DNA from: Membranipora membranacea
Lineage: Eukaryota; Bryozoa; Gymnolaemata; Cheilostomatida; Membraniporidae
NCBI GenBank assembly: GCA_914767715.1
Contig: OU612072.1
Location: 25,792,001 to 25,856,000, forward strand
Reading direction: 5' to 3'
DNA: 64,000 nucleotides
Positions 23,093 to 35,249 of this stretch are shown here, in pieces (the stretch's first letter is position 1; each line of letters starts with the position of its first letter). A program made the position numbers and the translations under genes. The notes beneath the pieces are model-generated. The model was not told the origin of the DNA. It was given only the letters and a program-made list of their open reading frames with translations, and did not search any database.

Positions 23093-24126
23093 CGCAAAGA
23101 ACTTTCATATCCTTCATATCTTCAAATATATCTCCAAACTAATCGGCAGGGAGAGGAGCTCTGCTTTCCTGTAAATATTTGATAGAATAATTATTTGTGA
23201 TTTATGTTCAGTCACTCAGTCACTCAGTCACTCAGTCACTCAGTCTGTTGCCTCCGCTCACTGTTTGGTGGAGCACCCTTGCACAACTAGCAGGTCAGCT
23301 GCTACTCTCGTCTTCTGGCTATCTGGTCGACCGTTATCAATATTCTGTCCCGATCTAGCCATATTTATTACAAAAACCCAAACGCATTCCAGTCATTTTG
23401 AAGCGTAAACACCAGAGAGTAACCCAACGTGCAAGCATCGTCTATCTCATAAGAAAACACCTACATGGCTTAGTTTAGGCGGCATTACAAGCAAAAATTG
23501 TCCTATAATTGTAAGCATTTAGGGACAGCTGATAGAACCCCAAACCCTCAATCCCAGAAGTAACTGACCTTGTCATCCACAAACTCTACACTAAGCATGA
23601 ATCCCTTTCCTCTGACATCACCGACAAACTTGTACTCATCTCTTAGCTCAGCTAGGTTCAGTAAGAACCATGTACCGAGCTCATGGGCGATCTAATACAA
23701 TAGAAAAACTTTGTACCAAGCTCACGGCGTTCTTAAGGAAGGAAGCGATAAAAGTAATTTTACGCAATGTTTACACTCAACCCATGTAATGTCTGGACAA
23801 TGATAGCATCATTTTGAGGTGCTCCGAGCTATGCAGATATAAACTAATGCGCGGTTGTCTCCACATAATTATGGTATTATTATCAAGTACATACTATGTA
23901 TAGACAGAAATATAATTCTAAATATTACCTATACAAGTTTTACCTGGATACCGCCAATCCTGCAGTTAGGAGAGCAGTACGTCAGGGCGTCTTGTATCTC
24001 ATATATATATTAACTGCAGGCCTGACATTCTCCTGCTTGACACTCACATGATATATCAGCTTGTACAGGTGAATCTCTGCAGGCTTTACCTCCCCATGGT
24101 CCTTTGTACTGGTCAGTATTTCTCAA
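23093..24126 (-). pseudogene. AGXT2: AGXT2-like aminotransferase pseudogene, copy A (three exons left)
   Basis: AGXT2 is the mitochondrial PLP-dependent alanine-glyoxylate / beta-aminoisobutyrate-pyruvate aminotransferase. Exons in transcription order are 24,126-23,944, 23,691-23,569 and 23,168-23,093. The first begins LRNTDQYKGPWGGKACRDSP (family: NPDPYRG.WGG..CRDSPVQ) with an in-frame TAA before YIYEIQDALTYC, and it has lost bases that encode FAER in copy B. The second has IAHELG...LAELRDEYKFVG and [10 protein letters not shown] up to VEFVDDK and a GTCAGT donor. The third (ESRAPLPAD-stop-FGDIFEDMKDMKVLC) has a TAG where B has Gln. The whole segment that should hold the PLP-binding lysine is missing between the first and second exons, and the N-terminal exon is deleted near 29,081. 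It is non-functional. Confidence 0.85.
23209..23244. repeat. (CACTCAGT)n tandem repeat, copy A
   Basis: An 8-bp unit, about four and a half copies. The matching site in copy B has about eight and a half copies, so it is length-variable. Confidence 0.9.
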
Positions 24127-25557
24127 CTGACAACAGAAAAGAATATGTCTGTAACATAATTGATTCAACACCAGAAAAAATTATCAAATGCACTTGGAGT
24201 TAAGTATTCACAGGGTGAAGAGAGTTGGGATTTCTCAACTGTCAACAAAATGTGTCATTTGTGTATGAAAGACGTGGGCTCAAATTCACAACCTCCATTA
24301 TGTATCCCATCCGTTATTAAATTTAAGAATCCAAAAAAATGATTGGTAATTAGATTGGAGTTGCCCTTCCATGTTATTTTTTGTTGAAACCTGAAAGTTT
24401 AGGGCGCTGTCAATTTTATTCGGATTTTGTGTTTGTAAATTGCAATAGATTGAGCAGCTTGTCGTGATAAGATTGATATAAATATCTGTCCAAAATTTCT
24501 CTTTGAAGAAAAACCATCATCAAATACATCACATGAAGCCACTTAATGTAAAACATTTTATAAACTCTAAATCCGATTAAAATTGATTGAGTTATCAAGA
24601 AAAAACCTGAATTATGGATAGTGAAAACATTATAGCATCATTGTTTGTGCACAATACAGTGTCATAAAGTCAGCAGCAGTTAAGTGCCTCACTTAAGCTA
24701 GCTTATAGTCTCCTAAGTAGGTTTCTTATCAATCTTATGGTCTTTGTACTTCAACTAGACTTTTCGTCTATACTCCCTGTGTACATATAAGTAACTGTTG
24801 ACTGTTCAGCATTTAAGATCCTGATCGGTCTCAACAATCTACTTTTCTGGAACTGCCTGATCATCCTGAAAAATCCAAGTTTATTGCTGCATTGTGTAGA
24901 GTGGATGTTGATAAAGTGCAAAATTGGGGATTATACTTATCATATATGTTCTAAACTGCACACAAAACAGTAATATCTAATCATCACCATACCCTGCCTG
25001 TAGTCTTACAATGAACATATTTCTCTCCTATGTCAAAAAGTTGTCCTCTACTTTGACAGCAGAGGACAGCTCCTATGAAGAATAAAATATTCACTCTTGC
25101 GTTGAGGTTTCAAAATGTTATAGTATGATAGTTATTGATCAATATCCATGGGCCGTTATCTCAATTTGGGATAAGACCTGGGGATCGGTGTCAAGAGTTT
25201 TTTCAAGAGCTGAACTTGAATACTGCAAAATTGACTTATGCGCTAGGTTCAAAATTTGTATTACATTTCTCTGCACATTAAGCAAACCAAGGTCAACAGC
25301 CTATTTTATGTTCCAAATCATGAAATATCAAACCATGATATCAGCATTTTAATTAGAAAATAAAATACACACAGCCAGCTGCAGATCAGAGGCTAAGTTT
25401 ATATTTCAGCAGAATTTAAAATTAGTTAACCTTTAAATATTAACACTCATTTGTTTGACTGTGACATCAATGCCATGTAACTGCAGATTATGGTATAAAT
25501 AACCTCAGGGACATGGCAGGGTAGAAGAATATCCAGAATATAATACATTTGAGATGG
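24127..25557. other. Copy A sequence between AGXT2 exons, no gene
   Basis: It is alignable with 46,831-48,021 and 49,568-49,880 of copy B. The junction of a B-specific insert is marked at about 25,228 (TTATGCGCTAGGTTC intact here). No coding exon recognised. Confidence 0.5.
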
Positions 25558-25769
25558 CTAGGACGTCCTATCAAGGTGTAACAGGTTGTTTCCGGTTTCA
25601 TGGCGGCAAGACGCAAATTTTAAGTGCTCTTAGAAAATTCCAAGTTTTATCCAAATTTATTGATTTTAACCTTACACAATTCAAATCTTAAAGTTACAAA
25701 CTTTACAAAGTTTGTTTGTTCAGTCTCAGAGAGTATTTGTTCAGTACCAAAGAGTATTATTGTTCAGTA

Positions 25770-26376
25770 CAAAGAGCTCGCTCAACAACTACTCAGTATA
25801 CAGGCGTGATAGACAAACTAAAGCAGGCGGTGGTATCCTTATTGCCATCACAAATTCCATCAGTTCCGGTGTGATGACCACACCCCCGCCCCCTAATAAC
25901 ACGAATGCCGAGATACTCTGGGCAAAAGCAAAGCTCCCTGGTCAGAGGGACCTACTCATTGGTGCCTGCTACCGCCCCAATGTATCTGACAGAACGGCAA
26001 TACCTGCTCACAAACACTGCATCGAGCAATTATTACTGAAATGTGACAAATCTATCATACTCGGTGGAGACTTCAATTTCCCTGGTTTTAACGGGAAGGA
26101 TGAACAAATAAAATCAAACTGTCCCTATATAGGGCTGCATGAAGACTTCTTGGCACTACTCTACACTTTCAGCCTAACCCTGGTAGTGAAAGAACCAACA
26201 AAGGAAAGCAACATACTCGACCTTATCGCCATTAACATACCTGAACGCATTCTCAAAACAATAGTAATGCCAGGCATTTGTGATTAAGATGTTGTCTTCA
26301 CAGAACTATCACTCAAACTTAACCAGAAACCACAGGCACCAAGAACACTATGTCTCCACAAGCGATCAGACTGGAA
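25770..26376 (+). pseudogene. Endonuclease domain of the copy A LINE
   Basis: AP-endonuclease-type domain that nicks the target DNA. Visible motifs are GGGILIAI, LLIGACYRPN, the catalytic GGDFNFPG and NILDLI. The final catalytic motif, normally SDH, is destroyed: the frame reads PGICD and then TAA at about 26,285 where His is expected, after which DVVFTEL continues. A frameshift near 26,360-26,376 then moves the reading to the following linker (GLNAPLEPIVEDIKEREL onward to 26,925). The N-terminal part of the domain is absent. Confidence 0.8.
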
Positions 26377-26870
26377 GGGCTAAACGCACCTCTCGAACCA
26401 ATTGTAGAAGACATAAAAGAGAGGGAACTCCCTGTAAACCTGCTATGGGAAGAGATCAAAGCAGCCCTGCTCAGTGCAGCTAATAATTTAATCCCTAAAA
26501 AGACAACAAAGAAGAGACAATCCGGACCATGGGTCTCAGCTTGCCTAAAAGAAAAGCTTGACCTCCGCGACAGACTGTACAAAGATAGTAAGAAGTATGG
26601 TCACCTCAAAGTGGAACAACGATACCTACAGCTGAAGAGTGAGTGCCAGAGACTCTTCCGACAAGAACATAAAAGCTTTGTTGGAAACCTGCTTGAAGAT
26701 GAATGCGACGACAACACAACAAATATCAAACACCAGAGGGCTGACACTGTAGGAATAAACACCCTGCGAAGCGGCTCAAGACTGCTTACCCAACCTACCG
26801 AGAAAACAGAAGCTCTAAACCGCCAATTCCAATCACACCAATCAACAAACCACGTGAATACAGCAAGTCG

Positions 26871-27868
26871 ATGTCAAGTATCAAAGTCAATACCAACGGC
26901 GTACTGGCACAGCCTACCAAACTGAAGATCAACAAAGCCAGCGGACCTGACGACTTGAGCCCACGCATATTAAAAGAAACTGCCAACACCATCGCTGGCA
27001 TATTAACACAACTATTCGAGAAGTCACTCAACCTTGCTATAATCCCAGCCGACTGGAGGAAGGCGAATGTAACTCCTGTGTACAAAAAAGGAGATAAATA
27101 CGACCCATCTAACTATCAACCCATCAACTTAACGTGTATCACCAGCAAAATACTGGAGCACATTGTAATGAGTCAGATGATGGGATACATCGAAGGAAAT
27201 AACAAACTCAACTCCAAACAACATGGATTTCGTAGAAAAAGAAGCTGCAAAATGCAACTGCTAGAGCTGACCACGGAAGTATCACGCCACCTAGACCAAC
27301 GAGAGAAAGTAGATGCACTGATACTTGACTTCAGCAAAGCATTTGACAAGGTGACACACAGCAAACTGATAACTAAACTAGCCGACATCGGAGTAAACAG
27401 GCAGGTAACAAACTGGATAGAGGACTTCCTGAGGAATAGAACCCAAGTTGTAGTAGTGGATCAGTCATGGGTCCTGCTCTTTTCCTAGTTTACATAAACA
27501 ACCTCCCTGACAACATCAGAAGCAAGGTTAGACTCTTCACTGACGACACTGTCATATACTCTACAACCGACAAGGCAGACGAACTTCAGAAAGATCTCGC
27601 TGCGCTTGAAAAATGGGAGAAATAATGGGATATGAAGTTCAATCCCACCAAGTGCGAGCACATAAAGTTCAGCCGCAAACGAAAGAAGACCATCGACAAC
27701 ACCTATGTTCTCCACGGCATAAATATCCCCCAGGTAAATTCCACCAAGTACCTTGGAGTAAAACTGGAAAAGGACCTACGGTGGAACACGAACACCAACT
27801 TCATATCAGGAAAGGCAGCCAGCAGACTAGGATTCGTCTCGAGGACTATCCCATCCCCGAGAATATGC
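26871..27868 (+). pseudogene. Reverse transcriptase domain of the copy A LINE
   Basis: Blocks in order are KASGPDDLSPRILKE, WRKANVTPVYKKGDK, YQPINLTCITSKILEHI, KQHGFRRKRSC, LILDFSKAFDKV and WIEDFLRNRTQVVV. A deletion near 27,458 removes most of the SG.PQGS motif and shifts the frame. In the next frame come GPALFLVYINNLPDN, RLFTDDTVIYST (catalytic motif with Ala changed to Thr), a TAA stop in WEK-stop-WDMKFN, then TKYLGVKL. The SKAFDKV and LVYINNLPDN signatures place it in the CR1/L2/Jockey assemblage, distinct from the Rex1-like elements. The C-terminal part continues in another frame at 27,878-28,270 (CKMNWEKLSTRRESRRLGLF). Confidence 0.85.
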
Positions 27869-28803
27869 TAGCACTGTGTGAGATCCGACCTTGACCACCA
27901 CCCAGAGCAACGCGCTATCCAGAGAAAGACAGCTAGGTCAGTAAACAAAATCAGTAGGACTGACAGGACCACAAGCACAACGGAGCTACTATGCAAGATG
28001 AACTGGGAGAAGCTATCAACCAGGAGGGAGTCAAGAAGACTTGGTTTATTTAGAGCAATGCACTTTAATGAGATTGCCACCACTATCACTGATTACTTCT
28101 CCCCTCTCTCAGCTACATCTGGTTTTAGCAGGAGGCATGAAATGCAATATCACATCCCTCACTGTAACTCATTACACCACCAGAACAACTTCTTCATCAA
28201 AACAGCGAAGGCCTGGAATCAGCTACCTGTGAGCATTAATCTCCTAGTGGCACCACCTGTGGCAGGCTAGACTGGCATGACAGAGAATACCTGGTGATTC
28301 AATGATACCGACGCAAAACGAAATACGGAGTAGACGATTATGCCATATCTCTAGGACATTCAGAAGAAGTTGGAGATTACACTACAGGTAACAATTAAGT
28401 TAGTGGTGTCATTTGTCAAGTATAGCCCTGTTTCCTGCAATTGACATTGTAGAGGCTAGTTGATCACCATAATTTTTGACAAGCACAAAATGCCTCGAAT
28501 ATAATTTGTATACAGACGCAGCTCGAGTTGATATACCCTGAAGGAGAAAAGTATTCACAAAAGGAAATATGTACCATTTCTCAAATACTAGGAACATCTA
28601 AATTTAAGACTAGCTAGCATTAACTCATCTTTACTTAAAATAGACTTCCAGCTCAGTTAGCTTGAATAGATAGTTAGTATTAAGTAACCCCTAATGTAGC
28701 CAAACTAAACTCTAGCCAATATTTCCTCCCAAAAGTAAGTATAATGCTGTAATGTATCCACACTCACATTGAGAGGGTCCGATAGCTTTGAGGTGAGCCT
28801 GTT

Positions 28804-28822
28804 GGGGGGGGGGGGGGGGGGG
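28804..28822 (+). repeat. 19-base G homopolymer
   Basis: The equivalent position in copy B (about 50,123) is only GGGGTGGGG, so the run expanded, or was mis-assembled, in copy A. Confidence 0.8.
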
Positions 28823-29100
28823 CGATGGGTACCATTCATGCTGGCTGGCATTTGCTTCACTTTTAAGATAACCTAACAACCAATGAATTAATCCAGGTCT
28901 GAGGAGACAACCTCCTCTTATATCTATCCTATAGTGTGTCAGAGGTTACTCAGATAGTCAGTCAAGCAATATAATCAAGTCAGCCTTAGATCAAGTTAAT
29001 TTTTCTGCATTTTTTGGTGCTGCAGCAGAAGGAGTGGGAGTTAATCCGAATGCAAGCAAGGTGGAAAAAACAACAGAATCTAGACAAACATACACAAATA

Positions 29101-29575
29101 ACCATCAGGTCAAACAATCAGTTCAAGTAATCACGTCATGTCTATTAATCAGGTCAAGTAATCGAGACATGTCTAATAATCAGGTAAAGTTACCAATTCA
29201 TGTCTAACAGTCAGGGCGAGCAATCAAGCCATATTTAATAATCAGGGCAAGTAATCGAGTCATGTCTAATAATCAGGTCAAATAATCAAGTCAGGTCTTA
29301 TGAGTAATCAAGTCACGTCTAATAATCAGGTCAAATAATAAAGTCATGTCTAATAATCAGGTCAAGTAATCAAGTCATGTCTAATAATCAGGTCAAGTAA
29401 TCGATTCATGTCTAATAGTCTGGTCAAGTAATCAAGTCATGTCTAATAATCAGGTCAAGAATTCAATTCATGTCAAATAATTAGGTCAAGTAATCAAGTC
29501 ATGTCTGATAATCATGTCAAGCATTCAAGTCAAGTCTAATACTCAGGTCAAGTGATGGAGTTCAATAATCAGGTA
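29101..29575 (+). repeat. 31-bp minisatellite, copy A
   Basis: Consensus unit AATCAGGTCAAGTAATCAAG followed by TCATGTCTAAT, about 15 diverged units. There are no spacers, so it is a tandem satellite and not a CRISPR array. It lies just beyond the point where copy A has lost the N-terminal AGXT2 exon. Confidence 0.9.
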
Positions 29576-32568
29576 TTAATATTGGGGACAAAAGTATTTT
29601 TTCTATTAGGTTTCTGCATTAACTAAAATGACAATTGATAAAAATATTAAAAAAAAAGGATATAAAACATGCAGCGGTGTGGTCTGTTAGTCCACGCATG
29701 AGAGCCAAGACTAGAGTGTTGAAAACTGAGACCATACTGGGTATGTTCTTTTTCAATGGCTGCCATCCTCTATGCTAATTTCTGAATTTCTTACATAAGT
29801 AGCTTGCACTGGGTTTCTGTTGATATCCTATGTTCATCAAGTTTGTCTTAAATCTGTTGGAATTGAGATTCCCGATCGTTAGCAGCGCCATCATCCGCTG
29901 ATGCTGACTTTCCAGGCAAGCTTTTACACCAGATGCCATTATGTGGTAATGAGTCTCACCTAATTTAGCAGCAGTTCACGATCGGACGACCAGTTTCCTG
30001 CCCCTACTTCCAGACAGCACTGACTTTTTATCTTTTTTCTGTTTCCCTTATTGAACTTGTAGTATAGATTAGATCGATCAATTAGTAAGCTGCAGTGATA
30101 AGCAAGCATGCAAGTCAAGCACAACCATTCGCAAAGAAAGCTAATATCGCTTGATAGCAATATCTCCCTGCCTGTAAAGGGCGTAGGGCACTAGTACAGT
30201 TTTTATGCCCAAAGAGATATATATATTCTGATATCATATGGTCTGCGGGTTTTTGACCAGGATAATATAGCTTAGTGGTTATTGTATTTAATGATAATCT
30301 CCCTAAATGCATTATCTGGTCAGGTAATAAAATAGAAAATCCGGTTGTGTTGTGTCCGGGTGCTGAAGAAAGATCCGCTAGCAATAATTAAGATCCTATC
30401 CCATGTCAAATGTTCTCTTAAGACTTTCCTGGTAATCAAAGAATCATTCATTGGATCAGAGGTAAGAAGTAGTCATGGGTAGACCATCAAAGTGATGTTT
30501 TTTTTTGTAATTTAGCTCTTAGAGCTGCACACAAAATATGTAGTTTTATTGCAAGTTGATTGTGCTGAATTACCTTGTGCCTAACACTGATTATCAGACA
30601 CTAGCAAAAGGTAGTAAACAAAGGACCTATCATTAATGTAGGTCATATATTTATCACCACATGATTACTGTTAGGCTTTTTTAATTTGCATCTTCAAAGG
30701 TCTATAAGGTTCATCTATAAGGTTCATCTATAAGGTTCATCTATAAGGTTCATCTATAAGGTTCATCTATAAGATTCATCTCTAAGGTTCATGGAGCTTT
30801 TGCATCTTTCTCATATAATAAGGTTGACATTGATTGAATGAAATTAAATAAATATGACATACATTCATCAGAGTGTGGTCAATTTTTCCAGGGACTTTTG
30901 ACTGCTTTCGAGGTAAGGGTGACTCAGCAATAATGAACCACCACACCAATGTGCTCGGCACTTATATCAAAGGCTGATTTTAAATATTGATTGCTAAGAG
31001 TGATAGCCAAATATGTACAATCTGAAGTTTAATTAATCTGTTAATAATCTTTCTTAAATGAGATTACAATTGAAGAAATGACTTTAAGCGTTTTGTGTCA
31101 ATGTGATAGAAAACAGTGACAAAAGCCCCTTTTTTGTAAATTCTTCCCTGTCATACTTTGATTGTCTGTGCCTATCATAATTGGTTTGGTTTGTCATTAT
31201 TAAAATTTAAATATTGTCAGGCATGTTTTAATCTTCGTTCATAATGTCCTCATCTCATCCCTCAAAAAAAAACTGGCAAATACCTCCGTTTCTTCGATTT
31301 AAATCTATTTAAAGAAAGCTTTTGCTAAGTTAAAATGCAGCATGTACATCAATCTTAGTGGTCTGAAGGTTTAATTAGCCTTTGATTTATGTGCTGGGCA
31401 CATCAATGTGGTGGTTTAGTTTTACTGAATCACCCTTCCGTTGTAGGCACGAACAAGCCCTAGAAAAATGTCTACCTTATTATATGAGAAAAATTTGTTG
31501 TTTTGTTTCATGAGGTTTTTCTCTGATGGGATTTTGGGTGTTGATCCACCGCGGTCTTGACACAGAGCAGAGTCATTACCTGTCTTACTGTCAGATTTTT
31601 CATACTTCTCAGCTATGGTTCAATACTTATTTTCACAAAAATCAAAAATATTTTATCTCATCCGTCATCTGATTTACAAGTCTTTTGGTTCAGATATTTA
31701 TGTTCCTTGCTTAGGTTTGATCTTACGAGTTTTGTTGTTTGAGGGTCGGGTTAAGGTCACAAAAACATTTATACTCAGCGCCAACAAGATTGTCTTCAGA
31801 GACAAGAGGTGTGAATAATCTCCCCTAGGATACAGCGCATATAAATCATAGAGGCAAATTATAATGTTAAGCTTACTTAAAGAAATCTTGTGACATAGTA
31901 AAGATACATGAAGATGTCATGTCCCATGAGCTGACTGTACTGCATCAATGATGAGATGCATGAACTATTTTTGGGTATGGATACGATACATTACCAGAGT
32001 GTTTACATGTCATACCGTCGGAGTTACCAATCTTCTCAGTAATCGGCCGATAGCTCCATTACTGATTTTGATGACAAATACAAACCATAAGCTGTTATTT
32101 TGCTATCTGATTTGAAAATGTCTGTTGTTTGAGATATTCTATGGGTGTGTATCACGGGCTCAAGTGTTACTCCCCTCTTAATACCATCATGTATAGACAG
32201 CGTCTGTACAGATAAGTCACAAACAGCTGACCACAAACATCGCAGAAAAATTGGTGTTAGTTATATACAGTCTTTTCTGTTGCCATAGTAAAGGACAACT
32301 CGTTGGAAGACGAATACTATGACATGACCGAGTTTACAATAAGTTTTTTCTCTGTCTAAACCAGAGGGGGTGTAGAATGTAGGATGTGGTCATATTTTAT
32401 CAACGTTCCTCTGTCCATATTAAGTTAATGTGCTTTTGTTTTGTTTATTGGGCTAACTTTGAATATCAGATGCGAAGATTAATTTATGTGCCCAAGTCTT
32501 GGTTTCAGGGATTTATCTTCCAGTGGTAAACAAGATTTACTTTTTTGCCAAGATATGCTTTAGCACCA
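29576..32568. other. Copy A sequence without a gene; includes an inverted pair
   Basis: It is colinear with copy B 51,300-55,372 except for a B insert at 51,459-52,518. About 125 bases at 30,860-30,985 recur inverted at 31,365-31,480 (shared GATGTGCCCAGCAC / GTGCTCGGCAC and AAACCACCACA words), a small foldback. An 89-codon minus frame at 30,115-30,384 is discussed among the rejected items. Confidence 0.6.
30702..30800 (+). repeat. 13-bp tandem repeat (CTATAAGGTTCAT)n, copy A
   Basis: About seven units with two point variants. Copy B has about eight at 53,482-53,590. Confidence 0.9.
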
Positions 32569-32589
32569 ATTAAAACATAATGCTCAAAC

Positions 32590-33619
32590 TACTGTTCAAA
32601 CGATATCATCACATGTCAAAGATCTAGAGAAAAATCGTCCAGATTCCGGCATCATCGTGATGGGTGATTTCAATCAGCTACCCTTAAAGCTTGCTGGATA
32701 TTACCAATCAGTAAAAGCACCCACACGTGAAAACAGAATTCTAGATAAATGCTACATTAGGATTAAAGATGCGTTCAAACAATGTTGACAACTAGCTAAG
32801 CTTGGTGAATCTGACCATTATTTAACACATCTCATTCCTCCCTACACTCCGTTATCCAAGTGCAAACCCACTAGAATAACTCGTTGTACCTATTCTGAAG
32901 AAAACTGTGAAAATCTGCAAGCTGCTCTTGACATCACTATTTCGGACAATTTAATTTCTGACAATGATGACCTTGATAAACAAACGGATATTATCACTGA
33001 CTATATTAACTTTTGTACCGATCTTTGTATACCAGAGAAGAGCGTCAGAGTTTGCACAAATCAAAAACCCTGGATCAATAAACAAATATCGGAGATGATC
33101 GATGAGAAACAACAAGCCCACAAAACTGGTAACCGTAAACTCTACAACAAACTCAAACGCGACATCAATAAATCTATTAAACAAGCCAAACAAGAATACT
33201 CTCGGAAAATACAGCGTAACCAAGCGAAAGAACCTGCTAAAGCCTGGACTGACATTAAAAATATTAGTGGATTACCTACTAATAGCCCAAAATCAACTCA
33301 ACAAAGTCCATTCAACTCAGATGACCTAAACACCTTCTTCACAAGATTTGAGAAGCCTCTCGCTGACCATCCTGACATCAATAACAACGCCACCATAGCA
33401 CCACCTTTAGCAATAGAAGAGGCTACTGTCTTAAAGCAGTTGAAATCGTTGAACTCGAGGAAAGGTCCAGGCCCTGATGGCCTCATCCCCAAAGTACTTA
33501 AGCTATGTGCCTATCAACTGGCGCCTGTCATAACGAAACTGTTCGATTTATCTATCACGTCTAAGTCAACCCCTACTTCCTGGAAATCGGGCACTATCCC
33601 TACCCCTACCCAAAGTTAA
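32590..33619 (+). pseudogene. Endonuclease end, linker and first RT block of the 32.6 kb LINE
   Basis: The frame contains VMGDFNQLPL (catalytic GDFN) and, after one stop at 32,787-32,789, LGESDHYL (catalytic SDH motif). The linker follows with KPWINKQISEMID, many Lys/Asn residues and YSRKIQRNQAKEPAKAWTDI, then the RT entry KGPGPDGLIPKVLKLCAYQL. It closes at a TAA at 33,617-33,619 created by a frameshift. Confidence 0.85.
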
Positions 33620-34810
33620 GAATCCTGATAAACTGAAACAATACAGACCAATAGCGCTCACCAGTTGCCTGTGCAAAATGATGGAGAGACTTGTTAAACA
33701 TTACATTATTACTCATACAGCTATGGACTGCCTTCAGTTTTCTTATCGTCAAACCGCTCAACTCAAAATACCCTTTTATGCCTCACTACTACCATCACAG
33801 ATTTCATTGACAAGAAAGCTTCAAATTATGCCAGGTGTCTGTTCCTTGACTTTTCTTCAGCATTCAACACAATACATGTTCCAGACTTAATCTCGCAACT
33901 ATCATATCTCGACTCCAACGTCACCGAATGGATATACAGCTTCTTAATGAATCGCACCCAAAGAACAATAGTAGATGGTAATATCTCAAAACCCATCATA
34001 ACCAACACTGGCACTCCCCAGGGTTGCTGTTTATCTCCACTTTTGTTTTCAATATATACCAATAGGATTACCTCAGACTTGAGTAACATTACTGTCATTA
34101 AATACACAGACGGCACCTATATAATTGGATGCATATCAAATCAATCAGATCTTAGTGCATATCTTGATGAAATTAGTAGAATTTCAAAGCAATGTTGTGA
34201 TTTAAACCTATTGTTAAACGCCTCCAAGACTCAAGAAATGATGTTTCCTACTTAGCTTGTTACGCCCATTACCCCTACTCTTATCCTTAACGGCAAGGAA
34301 GTTAATATTTGTGACAAAGTAAAATACCTTGGTGTTACTGTTGACGATAAACTCCGCTATCATGATCATGTGCAATCCATAGTGACTACTGCATCTCAAC
34401 GCATGTATATTGTGAAAAATTTTGTATACTATAGCTCAAAGCCCCTTTCTCATATGTTATTAAAGAGATTTATTGTATCCCTCATCACTTACTGTCTCCC
34501 CATACTTTTTACAAGCATCCATGCAAGCGACAAGAAGTCCTTACGCAAAATATTCAAAGATGCCGCCAAGTTAGGGGTTGAGCACCCCGATATAGATGCT
34601 CTGGTGGCCAACCAGTTCAAGACACTTGGACTACGGTACATACACGATGAAGAGCACTTTATCGATGACTTTCTAACTAAATGCCCCTCAGGTCGCTACC
34701 GCACCGTTAAATATCAGGGTACATGGGGTAGAGACAGCTTTTTAAGACATCTCATACATACACTTAATAATATACTATTCTTAAAAACTTTTTATACATC
34801 AGAGATCTGA
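33618..34810 (+). pseudogene. Reverse transcriptase of the 32.6 kb LINE
   Basis: RT blocks are spread over several frames: YRPIALTSCLCKMMERLVKH, LFLDFSSAFNTIHVPDLI, TGTPQGCCLSPLLFSIYT, VIKYTDGTYIIG, LNASKTQEM, then after a TAG at about 34,254 KVKYLGVTVDDKL and a long open C-terminus to 34,810 (GVEHPDIDALVANQ; KCPSGRYRTVKYQGTW). The catalytic YADD is YTDG, so the second catalytic Asp is gone. Several frameshifts between 33,600 and 33,950 confirm that it is dead. Confidence 0.85.
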
Positions 34811-35119
34811 TTTTTTCCATGTTTTTCTTTCTTGTCAGTATTAGCAACGTATTTCGTGACAAATTTTTGTCTATGATAGTAATAAATCCATCCAAAATCT
34901 GTCAGGACAAACTATTGGTCTGTTCAAGTTTTTAATGTTTGGTCCAATCAAATTTGTAATACATTGCACTCTTAGTTGTTGCCCGACAGTCACATTTATG
35001 TTTAGAGCAAGGCATGATTTAAAATAAACCTTTCTCGTGGATGTCCTTATCTATAATATCTTATCTCTATTAGTGCTATATAAAATCAATTCTCATCTTA
35101 TCAAGAGTTTGAGTGAGGC

Positions 35120-35125
35120 TTTATT
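35120..35125 (-). terminator. AATAAA polyadenylation signal of peptide gene A
   Basis: Minus-strand GCAATAAAGC lies about 125 bases beyond the TAA at 35,250-35,252. It is conserved in copy B at 55,600-55,605. Confidence 0.6.
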
Positions 35126-35249
35126 GCTTTCAAAATTTGAGTGACAGTTAAAAATAACAGCAATGAAATATAAAAAAAAGTCAAACTAATCAGCAATTTT
35201 CTTTCATTTTAAAAAAACTAGTGTCATTTGAGCATTAAAGTAGCTGCAG

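Larger units (their letters stand above)
25558..28405 (+). mobile_element. CR1/L2/Jockey-like LINE inserted in copy A
   Basis: Copy B reads straight through (GAGACGGCGTCATTTGTC near 49,876), while copy A has GAGATGG, then 2.85 kb, then GGTGTCATTTGTC. This gives near-exact insertion limits. The element has endonuclease and reverse transcriptase domains in the usual order, is 5'-truncated within the endonuclease, and holds at least four disabling changes. No clear target-site duplication or poly-A tail remains. Its coding parts are visibly richer in G+C than the flanks. Confidence 0.9.
32569..34893 (+). mobile_element. Rex1-like LINE inserted in copy A
   Basis: Copy B is uninterrupted here (TAGCACCAAAATCTGTCAGG at about 55,370). 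Copy A has TAGCACCA, then 2.3 kb, then AAAATCTGTCAGG. The 3' end is AATAAATCCATCC, an ATCC-type tail shared with the fragment at 44,500-44,757. It is 5'-truncated in the endonuclease domain. Confidence 0.9.

Noticed and set aside
29101-29575. Regular ~31-bp repeats that might suggest a CRISPR array
   Set aside because: Units are directly adjacent without unique spacers, and the surroundings are eukaryotic. It is a minisatellite.
30115-30384. An 89-codon minus-strand frame that is also open (90 codons) in copy B at 52,893-53,165
   Set aside because: By eye about nine of eleven differences between the copies change the amino acid and an extra codon lies in an AT tract. That is what neutral drift gives. 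No signal peptide, motif or splice context was seen.
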